From positions 123,031 through 187,030 of the forward strand of contig NZ_SLWL01000008.1 of NCBI RefSeq assembly GCF_004342915.1: a stretch of DNA of 64,000 nucleotides, written 5' to 3'. This stretch comes from Camelimonas lactis. GTDB lineage: Bacteria > Pseudomonadota > Alphaproteobacteria > Rhizobiales > Beijerinckiaceae. The notes beneath the pieces were generated by a model. The model made no database searches. It had not been told where the DNA came from and saw only the letters and a program-made list of their open reading frames with translations. A program made the translations under genes and the position numbers. Of the stretch, positions 1 to 8,599 are shown in pieces (the first letter of the stretch is position 1; every line of letters begins with the position of its first letter).

Positions 1-254
1 ATGCCGCGCGACGGGTCCGGGCCGTCGATTGGCTTGCCCCACATCAGCGCCTCGCCGGAGGTTGGTTGCTCGAAACCGGCGGCGATGCGCAGCAGCGTGG
101 ACTTGCCGCAGCCCGAGGCGCCGATGAGGCAGATGAATTCGCCCTTGCGCACCGTGAGGCTGGCGCCGGAGAGCGCCTGGATGCGCTGCCCCGAGAAGTC
201 GAACGTCTTGCTGACATTGCGCATTTCGAGGATCGGAATGGTCGGTTCAGACAT
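1..254 (-). CDS. ABC transporter ATP-binding protein, SsuB/TauB/NrtD type (partial)
   Basis: Energises import by the permease and binding protein encoded just upstream. Only the N-terminal 84 or so residues lie in the window; the gene runs off the left edge. Reading the minus strand from the ATG at 252-254 gives a protein that starts MSEPTIPILEMRNVSKTF and contains the Walker A motif GASGCGKST. Its start overlaps the 3' end of the permease gene by 8 bases, so the two are translationally coupled. It is the last visible gene of the operon atzF - binding protein - permease - ATPase. The Walker B and signature motifs fall outside the window. Confidence 0.9.
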   Translation of the reverse strand, partial: MSEPTIPILEMRNVSKTFDFSGQRIQALSGASLTVRKGEFICLIGASGCGKSTLLRIAAGFEQPTSGEALMWGKPIDGPDPSRG

Positions 255-1104
255 GGTTCGGACTCCAGGACAGCAGGCGGCGGCCGAGCAGCATGACGAG
301 GCGGTCGGAAATGAAGCCGAGCGCGCCGATGGCGACCATGCCGGCGATGACGATCTCCGTGCGCGAGAGCTGGCGGGCTTCCATGATGATGGCGCCGAGG
401 CCGGTCTGGACGCCGGTCATCTCACCGATGACGATCACCACCCACGCGAAACCAAGGCCAAGACGCAGACCGGTGAAGATCGCCGGCAGCGAGGCCGGCA
501 GCACCACGCGGGCAAACTGCGCCGGCCCCTTGCAGCCGAGCATGCTCGCGGCTTCGAACAGCCGCGCCTCGACGGCGCGCACGCCGAACACCGTATTGAC
601 GAGGATGGGATAGAACGCGCCGAGAAACACCAGGAAGAACGCCGAGCGCGGACCGATGCCGAACAGGATCATCGCCAGCGGCAGCCAGGCGGTCACCGGA
701 ATTGGCCGCAGCAGTTGCAGGGTCGGGTCCAGCATCTGGCGCACGAACGGCACGCGGCCGATCAGCAGGCCAAGCGGCAGCGCTGCGAGCACGGCGAGAC
801 CGAAGCCGCCAAGCACCCGCCCCACCGACGCCAGCACGTGGGTCAGCAACGTCTGGCTGAAGGCGTCGTCGTTAATTCCGCCGAAGGCGAGGTCCCAGAA
901 GGCGCGGGCGACTTCCGCCGGCGGCGGCACCAGGCTATAGGCTTCGCCGGCGGTGGCGAAGTGCCACCCGGTCAGGATGGCGGCGGGAAAGGCCAGCGCC
1001 AGGGCGACCTGGCCGGCGCGGCCGCCGAGCGCCCGCAGGCGCGCCGTGGAGACGCGGCCATGACCGCGCATGGCGGGCGGCGCCCCTTGCATGACGATGC
1101 TCAT
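247..1104 (-). CDS. ABC transporter permease, SsuC/TauC-like
   Basis: Inner-membrane permease of a nitrate/sulfonate/taurine-type importer, 285 residues, the usual family size. Several hydrophobic helices are visible, and the EAA-type cytoplasmic loop shows as EAASMLGCKGPAQFARVVLPASLP-like sequence near residues 180-205 (glutamate-alanine-alanine followed by a conserved glycine). The start overlaps the stop of the binding-protein gene by 4 bases (ATGA) and its own end overlaps the ATPase start. The family transports many small anions and nitrogen compounds. The allophanate hydrolase in the same operon favours a ureide, guanidine or other nitrogen-rich substrate, but this is inference. Confidence 0.9.
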   Translation of the reverse strand: MSIVMQGAPPAMRGHGRVSTARLRALGGRAGQVALALAFPAAILTGWHFATAGEAYSLVPPPAEVARAFWDLAFGGINDDAFSQTLLTHVLASVGRVLGGFGLAVLAALPLGLLIGRVPFVRQMLDPTLQLLRPIPVTAWLPLAMILFGIGPRSAFFLVFLGAFYPILVNTVFGVRAVEARLFEAASMLGCKGPAQFARVVLPASLPAIFTGLRLGLGFAWVVIVIGEMTGVQTGLGAIIMEARQLSRTEIVIAGMVAIGALGFISDRLVMLLGRRLLSWSPNHV

Positions 1105-2066
1105 GCGCGTCCTCCAATCTGGTCAATGGCGGCGGTCTGGAAGAAGGCGGCGAAATCCGGCAGCCGGCGGATCTGCTTCAGATCGAGCATGCGCTGGGCA
1201 TAGGTTTCGCCGCGCTTGCGATCCTCGGGCGTGAAGTCCCACACCAGATCGACATTGGGCACGGAGCGGGCGATGGCGTCCGGCTTCTGGCCCAGCTTCG
1301 CCACCGCCATCGCGGCCATGCGGTCGCGGTTGGCCATGGCGAATTCGCAGGCCTTGCGGTGCACCTCCAGCAGCACCTTCACCTGCTCCGGCCGCGCCGC
1401 CAGCGTGTCCTTGTGGGTGGCGGTGATCATGTTCAGCGCCCCCAGCGGCGTGCCATAGGGGTATTCGACGATCTTGCCGACGCCAGTGGCGAGGCTGACG
1501 CCGGGACCCGGCTCGGCGCCCACATAGGCGTCGACGTCGCCCCGGGCGAGCGCCGCGTGCATTTCCGAGAAGGAAATGCGCACCGGGGTGATGTCCTTCA
1601 CCGACATGCCTTCCTGGGAAAGGCGTTCGAGGATGAACATTTCCTGGGTGGAGCCGGGCCAGATGGCGACGCGCTTGCCCTTGAGGTCCCGGATGGAGTT
1701 GATCTCGCTGTTCTTGCCGGCGACGACGCCGACGCCCTTGTTGCAGGCGCCGGCGATCAGCGCCACGGGCTCGCCGGCCGAGGCGCCGAGCAGCCCGGCG
1801 GCGATGCCGAACATGCCGAAATCGACGGACTTCGTGACCACGGCGTTCTTGCCCTCGGTAGGGCTTTCGAACGGCACGACGTCGATGCGGTAACCGGCTG
1901 GGGTGAACTGCTCGTAGAAATACGGCGCGATGGAGTGGATGAGCTTGAGCGCGCCCATGCGGATGACGACCGGCTTGCCGGACTGGGCGCGGACGCCGGT
2001 GCTGATGACGGCCGGGGCGGCGAGGGCGGCCATGGCGCCCATCAGGAACTGTCTGCGCTGGATCAT
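1101..2066 (-). CDS. ABC transporter substrate-binding protein, NMT1/SsuA-like, probable Tat export
   Basis: Periplasmic binding protein of 321 residues for the adjacent importer. The N terminus reads MIQRRQFLMGAMAALAAPAV, a twin-arginine-like signal (RRQFL) followed by an alanine-rich hydrophobic stretch and a cleavage-like GVRAQS. The rest has the NMT1/SsuA-like layout (GALKLIHSIAPYF, then VAIWPGST and DAYVGAEPGPG blocks). A clear ribosome binding site, AAAGGAG, precedes the ATG. It lies 49 bases downstream of atzF in the same orientation. Proteins of this type are often annotated as urea carboxylase-related binding proteins when next to allophanate hydrolase. The ligand is not evident from sequence. 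Confidence 0.88.
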   Translation of the reverse strand: MIQRRQFLMGAMAALAAPAVISTGVRAQSGKPVVIRMGALKLIHSIAPYFYEQFTPAGYRIDVVPFESPTEGKNAVVTKSVDFGMFGIAAGLLGASAGEPVALIAGACNKGVGVVAGKNSEINSIRDLKGKRVAIWPGSTQEMFILERLSQEGMSVKDITPVRISFSEMHAALARGDVDAYVGAEPGPGVSLATGVGKIVEYPYGTPLGALNMITATHKDTLAARPEQVKVLLEVHRKACEFAMANRDRMAAMAVAKLGQKPDAIARSVPNVDLVWDFTPEDRKRGETYAQRMLDLKQIRRLPDFAAFFQTAAIDQIGGRA

Positions 2067-2115
2067 GATGTGGCTCCTTTGCCTGGATTCAGGCGGGTTT
2101 CGGGCCTGGCGCCGG

Positions 2116-3936
2116 TCAGGCCGCCCTGGCGGCGGTCAGGAAGGCGCGCCAGCCGCCAAAAATGGTGATGTCACGCGCGCCAGCGATGGCGTGGGGTTCG
2201 CAGAGAAAGCCTTTCACGACGGAGCCGTCCTCCAGTTCCACCGAGCCAATGCCCAGTGGCGCAGGTATCCCAGCAACAAACGTGCCAAAGGCTTCCGGTG
2301 TGAGCCGCCACAACTCCAGGGCGACGCCGCCCGCGCCGCCGTCGCGCAACAGGCCAGGCTTGGGCGGCGTGGTTCCTGCAAGTGCATAAAGGCTGTAGCC
2401 GGCGCCTGTTTTTGCGGCGCCCAGAAATTCGGCGTTGCGATCGGTCAATTGCCAGTTCAGTGGCTCGCCGCGCAGATGGGCGCCGACGACAGCCAGCGTG
2501 ACGCCGGCGCGTGGCGATGCGGCCACTGGCGCCGTCGCCGCCAGCGCCCGCCGGGTCGCCCCGAGAGAGGCCGCCGGCACGGCGCGGTGCAGCAGGTCGC
2601 CGATGGCGGCGAGCCTGCCATCGCTGAAGGCGGGACCGACAAGGGTGACGCCGGCGGGACGCCCGGCTGAGGTCAGGTCGGACGGAACGGCCAGGGCGGC
2701 CAGGTCCATCAGGTTGACGAAATTGGTGAACAGGCCAAGCCGGGCGTTGAGGCCGACGGGGTCGGCCAGCATGGCGTCGATGGATGGATGCTCCGGCGCG
2801 GTCGGGGTCAGGACGATATCAACGGCGTTCCAGACCGTTTCAGCCTGGCGGATCAGCGCGGCGAGCCGGTATTGCGCCTTGAAGGCGTCGGCGGCGGACC
2901 AGTTTGCGCCTCTGGCGATGACGTCGCGCACCGCTGGATGAACCTCAGGCGCGTTGTCAGCCATAAATCCGCCAACCGCCGCCAGTCGCTCGGCGACCCA
3001 TGGGCCATCATAGAGCAGGGAGGCCGCGTCTCGCAGGGGCGCCCAGTCGATGGCCACGGCGGTTCCGCCCATGGCTTCCAGCCGCGAGATGGAGCGGGCG
3101 TAAGCCGCCTGGACGACGGCGTCGCATGACGCCAGGGTCGCTGCGTCCAGAACGCCAAAACGGAAGGGCGCCACGGCCGGCGTCGCCAGCGCATCCGCCG
3201 GGGCGCGGCGCGCATACGGGTCGGCGGCGTCAAAACCTGTGATGATGCGGGTGACCAGCAGGGCGTCGGCGACGGTCGCCGCGAACACGCAGACGCAATC
3301 GAGGCTGCGGCAGGCTGGCGTCACGCCGGTCGTGCTGATCAGGCCCTTCGTGGGCTTCATCCCGACCACATTGTTGAAGGCGGCGGGAACCCGGCCCGAG
3401 CCGGCCGTGTCGGTGCCAAGGGCAAAGGGGACGACACCTGCGGCGACGGCGACGGCCGAGCCGGAACTGGATCCACCGGAAACCCGCGCCGGATCGAGCG
3501 CCGACGCTGGAATGCCATAAGGAGAGCGCGTGCCGTTCAGCCCGGTGGCGAACTGGTCGAGGTTGGTCTTCCCGACCGGAATGGCGCCGGCCGCAACCAG
3601 ACGGGACACGGCCGTTGCGGAGGACGCCGGCGTGAAAGCGAAAGCGGGGCAGGCGGCGGTCGTCGGCAGGCCGGCGACGTCGATATTGTCCTTCACGGCG
3701 AAGGGGACGCCATATAGCGGCAGGTCCTCCCCGGCCTTCAGACGGCGGCTCGCCGCGGCCAGCATTGTTTCGATGACAGCGAGCGGCGTCACGGAAATCC
3801 ATATGTGCGAACTGGCGGCGGCGGTGATCGCCGCGTGAATCGCCCGCAGATCGGCAAGCGCATCGCGGCCGGCCCGGTATGCGGCGACCCGGGCTGGCAG
3901 GTCGGCGAACGGCAGGTCCTCAAGATCGGCGGGCAT
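2116..3936 (-). CDS. atzF: allophanate hydrolase
   Basis: Hydrolyses allophanate (urea-1-carboxylate) to ammonia and carbon dioxide in the cytoplasm. It has 606 residues, the full two-domain length. The N-terminal amidase-signature domain shows the catalytic lysine in VPFAVKDNID (Lys82), the glycine/serine loop GGSSSGSA (154-161) and the nucleophile region GTDTAGS (Ser180 by position). The C-terminal domain specific to allophanate hydrolases runs from about residue 470 to the end and closes with GGWRAFL. No urea or guanidine carboxylase is visible next to it; the operon continues beyond the left edge. The start at 3936 leaves about 160 bases to the divergent LysR gene. Confidence 0.93.
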   Translation of the reverse strand: MPADLEDLPFADLPARVAAYRAGRDALADLRAIHAAITAAASSHIWISVTPLAVIETMLAAASRRLKAGEDLPLYGVPFAVKDNIDVAGLPTTAACPAFAFTPASSATAVSRLVAAGAIPVGKTNLDQFATGLNGTRSPYGIPASALDPARVSGGSSSGSAVAVAAGVVPFALGTDTAGSGRVPAAFNNVVGMKPTKGLISTTGVTPACRSLDCVCVFAATVADALLVTRIITGFDAADPYARRAPADALATPAVAPFRFGVLDAATLASCDAVVQAAYARSISRLEAMGGTAVAIDWAPLRDAASLLYDGPWVAERLAAVGGFMADNAPEVHPAVRDVIARGANWSAADAFKAQYRLAALIRQAETVWNAVDIVLTPTAPEHPSIDAMLADPVGLNARLGLFTNFVNLMDLAALAVPSDLTSAGRPAGVTLVGPAFSDGRLAAIGDLLHRAVPAASLGATRRALAATAPVAASPRAGVTLAVVGAHLRGEPLNWQLTDRNAEFLGAAKTGAGYSLYALAGTTPPKPGLLRDGGAGGVALELWRLTPEAFGTFVAGIPAPLGIGSVELEDGSVVKGFLCEPHAIAGARDITIFGGWRAFLTAARAA

Positions 3937-4095
3937 GGACGTCTCCGGCGTGATGTGATCGCCGGAACAGGGTGGGTTACCCGCGTGTTGCAGTCTATTG
4001 CTTGTTTTTGAACAATGTGTTTCATAAAACGCAACACGTCAGGACGATGGATGAAAACGGTGGGTCCGCGATCAGGCTTCAGGGAAGCGGGGACA

Positions 4096-4986
4096 ATGAA
4101 ACATCTCAGGACGTTCGCCTGCATTCTGGATGTGGCGAAGAGCGGCTCGATCCGCAAAAGCGCCGAGCGTCTGGCGCTGACGCCTTCAGCGCTGACCCGC
4201 AAAATCCAGGATTTCGAGCAGGAGATGGGGGTAACCCTGTTTGAGCGTTTGCCCCAGGGCATGCGCCTCAATCCGGCGGGCGAACTTGTCGTGCGCCATA
4301 TCCGCGACCAGCTCTCGGATTTCGACCGTATCCGCTCGCAGATCGCCGATCTGTCCGGCGAGCGGCGGGGCCATGTGTCGGTGGCCTGCAGCCAGGCGTT
4401 CGCCCACGAATTCCTGCCAGCGCAGATCGCGCGCTATCGCGCCGCGCATCAGCTGGTTTCGTTCAGCCTCATGGTGCGCGACCACGCCCATGTGGTTTCG
4501 GCCCTGACCGCGTTCGAAGCTGATCTTGCTGTTGTCCTGCAACCGCCGCCCACGCCAGAATTCATGCCATTGCTGGTGCTGGAACAGCCTGTTTGCGCCA
4601 TTGTCGCCGCCGATCATCCGCTGGCGGCGACCGCCGGGCCGGTGCGGCTGCGCGACTGTCTGCGCTGGCCGGTGGTCATGCCTGATCGCAGCCTCGCCAT
4701 CCGGTATCTGCTGGACGCGGCGCGCACGCGCGTCTCCCTGCCGGCGCAGGTGGCGCTCGAAACCGGATCATTCGAGGTGATGCGTGGTTACGCCATGCGC
4801 GAACACGTGGTGACCTTCCAGATTCGCGCCGGAGTTCCGCGAGAAGATCAGCGGCTGGTTGCCCGTGAGATCGACGCCAGGGACATGGCGCCCGCGCAGA
4901 CCGTGGTTGGCCAGTTGCGGGGGCGCACCCTGCCGGTCGCCGCCGCCCGCTTCACTGAACAGGTAATCCGGGCGCTGGCTGGCTGA
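4096..4986 (+). CDS. LysR-family transcriptional regulator
   Basis: DNA-binding regulator of 296 residues, typical for LysR. The N-terminal winged helix-turn-helix is clear (GSIRKSAERLALTPSALTRK, then FERLPQGMRLNPAG), followed by an effector-binding domain. I chose the ATG at 4096 because the helix-turn-helix starts at the usual distance; the frame stays open back to an ATG at 4015, which would add 27 residues outside the family pattern. It is divergent from the allophanate hydrolase operon, the classic LysR arrangement, so it probably controls that operon and itself from the 3937-4095 gap. Confidence 0.9.
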   Translation: MKHLRTFACILDVAKSGSIRKSAERLALTPSALTRKIQDFEQEMGVTLFERLPQGMRLNPAGELVVRHIRDQLSDFDRIRSQIADLSGERRGHVSVACSQAFAHEFLPAQIARYRAAHQLVSFSLMVRDHAHVVSALTAFEADLAVVLQPPPTPEFMPLLVLEQPVCAIVAADHPLAATAGPVRLRDCLRWPVVMPDRSLAIRYLLDAARTRVSLPAQVALETGSFEVMRGYAMREHVVTFQIRAGVPREDQRLVAREIDARDMAPAQTVVGQLRGRTLPVAAARFTEQVIRALAG

Positions 4987-5219
4987 AGCGGGCCGGGCGC
5001 ACGCCCATGTCGCGAGGGGCGCCCCACACGGGCGTTCGACGCAGGCGGCCTTCCGCCATGCAACTGGACTGTCCGGCGTTGTTGCGGGTCGACAGTCTTG
5101 CGCCATGACCATGGGGCAGCCCAGAATGCCGGGGTCAGAACGCCGGTTCCGGCGCGCTCGCCAACGATTTGCATATGGGTTGTGCTGTTGTCCCGGCAAT
5201 TGAAACCTGGAATGGCGCC

Positions 5220-6437
5220 ATGATGGTTCGCGACAAACGTCCTGTCATTATCGCAGGCGGGGGGCCAGCCGGAATGATGGCCGGGCTGCTGTTCGCGCGC
5301 GCTGGCGCGCCAACCGTCGTGCTGGAAAAGCATCGGGATTTTCTGAGGGATTTCCGGGGGGACACGGTTCACCCCTCGACCCTGGATATCTTCAGCGAAC
5401 TTGGCCTTCTGGATGGCCTGCTCGCGCGTGAACACAACGAGGTGGAGCGCATCGGCGCGGTCATCGGCGGCCATGAATACGGGATTGCCGATTTCAGCTG
5501 GCTCCCGGGTCCCGCGCGCTTCCTGGCCATGATGCCGCAGTGGCATTTTCTCGATTTCGTGGCCGGGGAGGCGCGGCGGTTTCCGGCTTTCTCCCTGCGT
5601 ATGGAAGCGGAAGTCGTCGGGTTGATCGAGGGGAATGACCGGATCGAAGGCGTCCGGCTGGCTTCAGGCGAGATGCTTGAGGGCGCCCTGGTCATCGCCG
5701 CTGACGGACGCGACTCCGTCCTGCGTGAGGCCGCCAGGCTGCCCCGGCAGGATCTGGACGCGCCCATAGACGTGCTCTGGTTTCGCGTGCCCAAGGCGCG
5801 CACCCCCGACAATCGCACCCAGGGTTATATCGACAGGGGCGAGATGATCGTGACCATTGATCGCGGCGATTATTTCCAGTGCGCGCGCGTCATCGAAAAG
5901 GGGGGCGCTGACCGCGTGCGCGCCGGCGGCCTGGAGCATTTCCGGGCGGACGTCACGGCGACGGCCCCGGTTCTTGCCGGGCATATCAGCGCCATTACCA
6001 GCTGGGATGAGGTGAAGCTTCTCACCGTATCCCTTGACCGCCTGACCCGCTGGAGCCGGCCCGGCCTGCTTGCCATCGGGGACGCCGCGCACGCCATGTC
6101 GCCCGTGGGCGGCGTCGGCGTCAATCTCGCGATCCAGGATGCGGTCGCCGCCGCCAATATCCTGGCCGGGCCGCTCGCGCGCGGCGCTGATCCCGATCCG
6201 CTGCTGCACCGCGTGCAGAAGCGCCGGATGCTCGCGGTCAGGACAATCCAGGCCATACAACGCACGGTCCACCGCAAGGTCATTGGCGCAGCCCTGCGCG
6301 AAAAGGCGCCGCGCGCGCCGGCGGTCGTGCGCCTCCTGCAAATCATTCCGCCGCTCCAGGCATTGCCGGCATGGTTGCTGGGGCTTGGCGTGCGGCGTGA
6401 GCATGTTTCCGCGCCGCGGGCATTGCCGGATCACTGA
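5220..6437 (+). CDS. FAD-dependent monooxygenase (aromatic hydroxylase family)
   Basis: Flavoprotein of the p-hydroxybenzoate-hydroxylase-like group, about 405 residues. Visible are the N-terminal dinucleotide fold (GGGPAGMMAGLLFARAG), the middle motif AADGRDSVLRE and the second FAD motif LLAIGDAAHAMSPVGGVG. It would use NAD(P)H and oxygen to hydroxylate an organic substrate. The start is chosen at tandem ATGs at 5220/5223 just before the dinucleotide fold; the frame is open to an ATG at 5169. It converges on a TetR gene 71 bases downstream. The substrate is not deducible. About 230 bases upstream hold no gene. Confidence 0.88.
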   Translation: MMVRDKRPVIIAGGGPAGMMAGLLFARAGAPTVVLEKHRDFLRDFRGDTVHPSTLDIFSELGLLDGLLAREHNEVERIGAVIGGHEYGIADFSWLPGPARFLAMMPQWHFLDFVAGEARRFPAFSLRMEAEVVGLIEGNDRIEGVRLASGEMLEGALVIAADGRDSVLREAARLPRQDLDAPIDVLWFRVPKARTPDNRTQGYIDRGEMIVTIDRGDYFQCARVIEKGGADRVRAGGLEHFRADVTATAPVLAGHISAITSWDEVKLLTVSLDRLTRWSRPGLLAIGDAAHAMSPVGGVGVNLAIQDAVAAANILAGPLARGADPDPLLHRVQKRRMLAVRTIQAIQRTVHRKVIGAALREKAPRAPAVVRLLQIIPPLQALPAWLLGLGVRREHVSAPRALPDH

Positions 6438-6508
6438 TGGGCAACACGGCCGGCAAGTCGGTTTCAGGCTGAACGGCCGCGTCGCACTGTTCCTATCCAG
6501 CTTCGCGA

Positions 6509-7273
6509 TCACGGTTTTTCCGGCTTCCGGCCCCGGACACGCGGCGTTTTCCGGAGGCTCGCAGGTGGGGAAGGCGGTCCGGTTTCAGCGCCGGCGGCGC
6601 CGCGCAGGCCGTGCGCCACGAACTTTTTGTAGGTTGCCGCAGCTTTCCGGATTGTCGCAGCGGCGTCGTCGCTCCCCGCCACCGAGTGTGAGTAAACATA
6701 GTCGCGGGCGGACATCAGCAGAAACGCCAGGGTGTCCAGTTCATTTTTATCGTAGCCAGGCATTTCCCCGGCGTCATGGTGACGTCCCAGCAGTTTGCGA
6801 TAGCGCACAAGGAGGTTGCTCACATGACGGCGGTAGCCTTCGGGGGTCGCCACATGCGCCTCATGAAGGAGGCGGAAGAACCATGGATGCTGCTGTACAT
6901 AGAAAAAGAAGTCCAGAAATGCGCGCGCTTCCAGTTCAACAATTCCGAGCGGGCTGTTGGCGGCGGCGTTCAGGGCGTCGAGAACTTCTTCGCCTTTCAT
7001 CGGCAGCAACACATCGAAAAGGTCCTGACGGCTGTCGAAATAAGCATAGAAAGTTCCGCACGCGAGGCCAGCCCGCTCCATGATGCGGGAGATGGTGGCG
7101 TCGGCGTAGCCGTATTCACCAATAATTTCGGCTGCGGCCTCGCATATCAGCGCGCGTGAACGTTCTGACTTTTCCTGACGGGTCAGGCGCGGCTGGCGCG
7201 GCCTGGTTGCCGGAGCCGTCATGTTTTTGGAAAGCCGCCCTGTTTCAGTCCGCGTCGTCTTTGTATGCGCCAT
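6509..7273 (-). CDS. TetR/AcrR-family transcriptional regulator
   Basis: One-component repressor of 254 residues. The N-terminal three-helix DNA-binding domain is evident (ICEAAAEIIGEYGYADATIS, then MERAGLACGTFYAYFDSRQDL). The remaining helices form the ligand-binding and dimerisation domain. The ATG at 7273 gives a long basic N-terminal tail; the methionine 17 codons later (MTAPATRPR) is an alternative start. It is the last gene of the minus-strand catabolic cluster at 7608-16159 and may regulate it, or the convergent monooxygenase. The C-terminal tail is rich in proline, arginine and lysine. Confidence 0.9.
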   Translation of the reverse strand: MAHTKTTRTETGRLSKNMTAPATRPRQPRLTRQEKSERSRALICEAAAEIIGEYGYADATISRIMERAGLACGTFYAYFDSRQDLFDVLLPMKGEEVLDALNAAANSPLGIVELEARAFLDFFFYVQQHPWFFRLLHEAHVATPEGYRRHVSNLLVRYRKLLGRHHDAGEMPGYDKNELDTLAFLLMSARDYVYSHSVAGSDDAAATIRKAAATYKKFVAHGLRGAAGAETGPPSPPASLRKTPRVRGRKPEKP

Positions 7274-7607
7274 AAATCACGATCCGTAACAGGGGCTGGC
7301 CAACGGGCTGCGCCAGCAGACGTCTGGCGGGGGGCTGATTTTTCCAACTGCGCCCGGGGTCATGTGATCATTTACGACGGTTGGCGGAGCTTGAGCAAAC
7401 TGCCGGCCCCGGAAGGGCGGGGGCCGTAAGAAAAACAGCAACTGGTCCGCCTGCTGGGCGGAGCCGCGCCACGGCTTACGCGTCACGCGGCGCGCCAGTA
7501 ACGCGATGCGCCCGAAGGCGCATCGCTTGATCACATTTCCATGGCGCCAGCCATCCGCAGCCAGCGCGCAACCAGGCGGAAGTTGCCGATGCCGGGCGCG
7601 ACCTGGC
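7274..7607. other. intergenic gap between tetR and the enoyl-CoA hydratase gene
   Basis: No supportable gene in these 334 bases. They hold the hairpin at 7503-7526 and presumably the promoter of the tetR gene. No recognisable operator was found. Confidence 0.5.
7503..7526 (-). terminator. hairpin downstream of the enoyl-CoA hydratase gene
   Basis: Perfect 10-base inverted repeat, arms GCGATGCGCC and GGCGCATCGC, with the tetraloop CGAA. It lies about 80 bases past the stop of the minus-strand enoyl-CoA hydratase gene, where a terminator is expected. No run of T follows on either strand, so it could instead be an RNA-processing hairpin. Confidence 0.5.
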
Positions 7608-8468
7608 CTACTTTTTGTTCGCCTTCGACTGGAAGTTCTTCATGAACTCCGCGTCGATGAACGAGCCGTTCTGGTGCAGGCGATAGTGCGTGTGCGCCAG
7701 GTGGTGGGCGTTGAAGGCCGCCCGCTGCACATTCTCGAAGCCCTGCGCGTGGAACACGGCGTTGAGCGCGTCCTTGGCGAGTTTGAGCGCAAATGCAGGC
7801 TTGTCCGCGAGGCTGCGCGCGAACGCCAGCGTTTCGGCCTCAAGCGCATCGCGCGTCACCACCCGGTTCACCATGCCGGCGGCCCGCGCCTCTTCAGCGC
7901 TGATCGGCTGGCCGGTCATCAGGAACTCTTTTGCCTTGCGAATGCCCAGCTCCCAGGCATGGGCAAAATATTCGACGCCAGGAATGCCCATGTACATGGT
8001 GTTGTCCTGGAACGTTGCGTCGTCGCTGGCGATCACGAAGTCACAGGGCCAGATCAGCATGAGGCCGCCGGCGATGGCCTTGCCGTGAACGGATGCGATC
8101 GTCGGTTTGGCGAGATCGCGCCAGCGTCGGCAGAACCCTTCGTAAATCTCCTTTTCCCGGGCATAATAGGCTTCCGCGCCGGCCCAGTCTGCGGGCCCCC
8201 AATTGTCTGCTCCCCAGGAGCCGACCAGCTTGCGTTGGCCTTTTTCGACATCCTTCTCCCGCAGGTCATGTCCGGCGGAAAAGTGCTGGCCCTTCGCCGC
8301 CAGGATAACCACTTTCACCTGGTTATCGGCCATGGCCGCGTCGAAGGCGTCGTTCAGCTCGTAAAGAAGCTGGGTGTCCTGGGCGTTGCGGGCGTCCGGC
8401 CGGTTCAGCCAGATGCGGGCGATGTTGGCCTCGGGCTTTTCGTAAATAATCGTGTCGAACGTGGGCAT
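7608..8468 (-). CDS. enoyl-CoA hydratase/isomerase (crotonase) family protein
   Basis: Cytoplasmic crotonase-fold enzyme of 286 residues acting on an acyl-CoA thioester. The oxyanion-hole segments are visible: NRPDARNAQD near the start, the HFSAGHDLRE block and the IAGGLMLIWPCDFVIASDDA block. The Glu pair typical of true enoyl-CoA hydratases is not clearly placed, so another crotonase reaction is possible. I chose the ATG at 8468; the frame is open 50 codons further but that extension (arginine-rich, non-family) overlaps the end of the next gene. It sits in a cluster with an acyl-CoA synthetase, pointing to CoA-linked breakdown of an acid. Confidence 0.88.
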   Translation of the reverse strand: MPTFDTIIYEKPEANIARIWLNRPDARNAQDTQLLYELNDAFDAAMADNQVKVVILAAKGQHFSAGHDLREKDVEKGQRKLVGSWGADNWGPADWAGAEAYYAREKEIYEGFCRRWRDLAKPTIASVHGKAIAGGLMLIWPCDFVIASDDATFQDNTMYMGIPGVEYFAHAWELGIRKAKEFLMTGQPISAEEARAAGMVNRVVTRDALEAETLAFARSLADKPAFALKLAKDALNAVFHAQGFENVQRAAFNAHHLAHTHYRLHQNGSFIDAEFMKNFQSKANKK

Positions 8469-8599
8469 GTGGGGTTCCGTTATGAAACTGGTTTGAGCGG
8501 GCTCTGTCTGGGTGGCGCCCTGGCGTCTGGACCCGCGCCAGCGCAGGGCGAAGCGGCGTCCGGGAACTGGCGCGTGATGGTCCACGCGCCAGACCTGGT

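Noticed and set aside
3964..3989. GGAAC-N17-TGTT upstream of the LysR gene
   Set aside because: Fits the EcfG pattern loosely, but the spacer differs from the four consistent sites and the gene is not stress-related; matches like this are expected by chance at about this rate.
3937..4095. Possible guanidine riboswitch ahead of allophanate hydrolase
   Set aside because: No recognisable conserved ACGR-type loops or paired structure found; the region serves the divergent LysR and atzF promoters.
6070..7083. 337-residue plus-strand frame across the monooxygenase end and the tetR gene
   Set aside because: Overlaps two recognised genes, Arg/Ser-rich, no motif.
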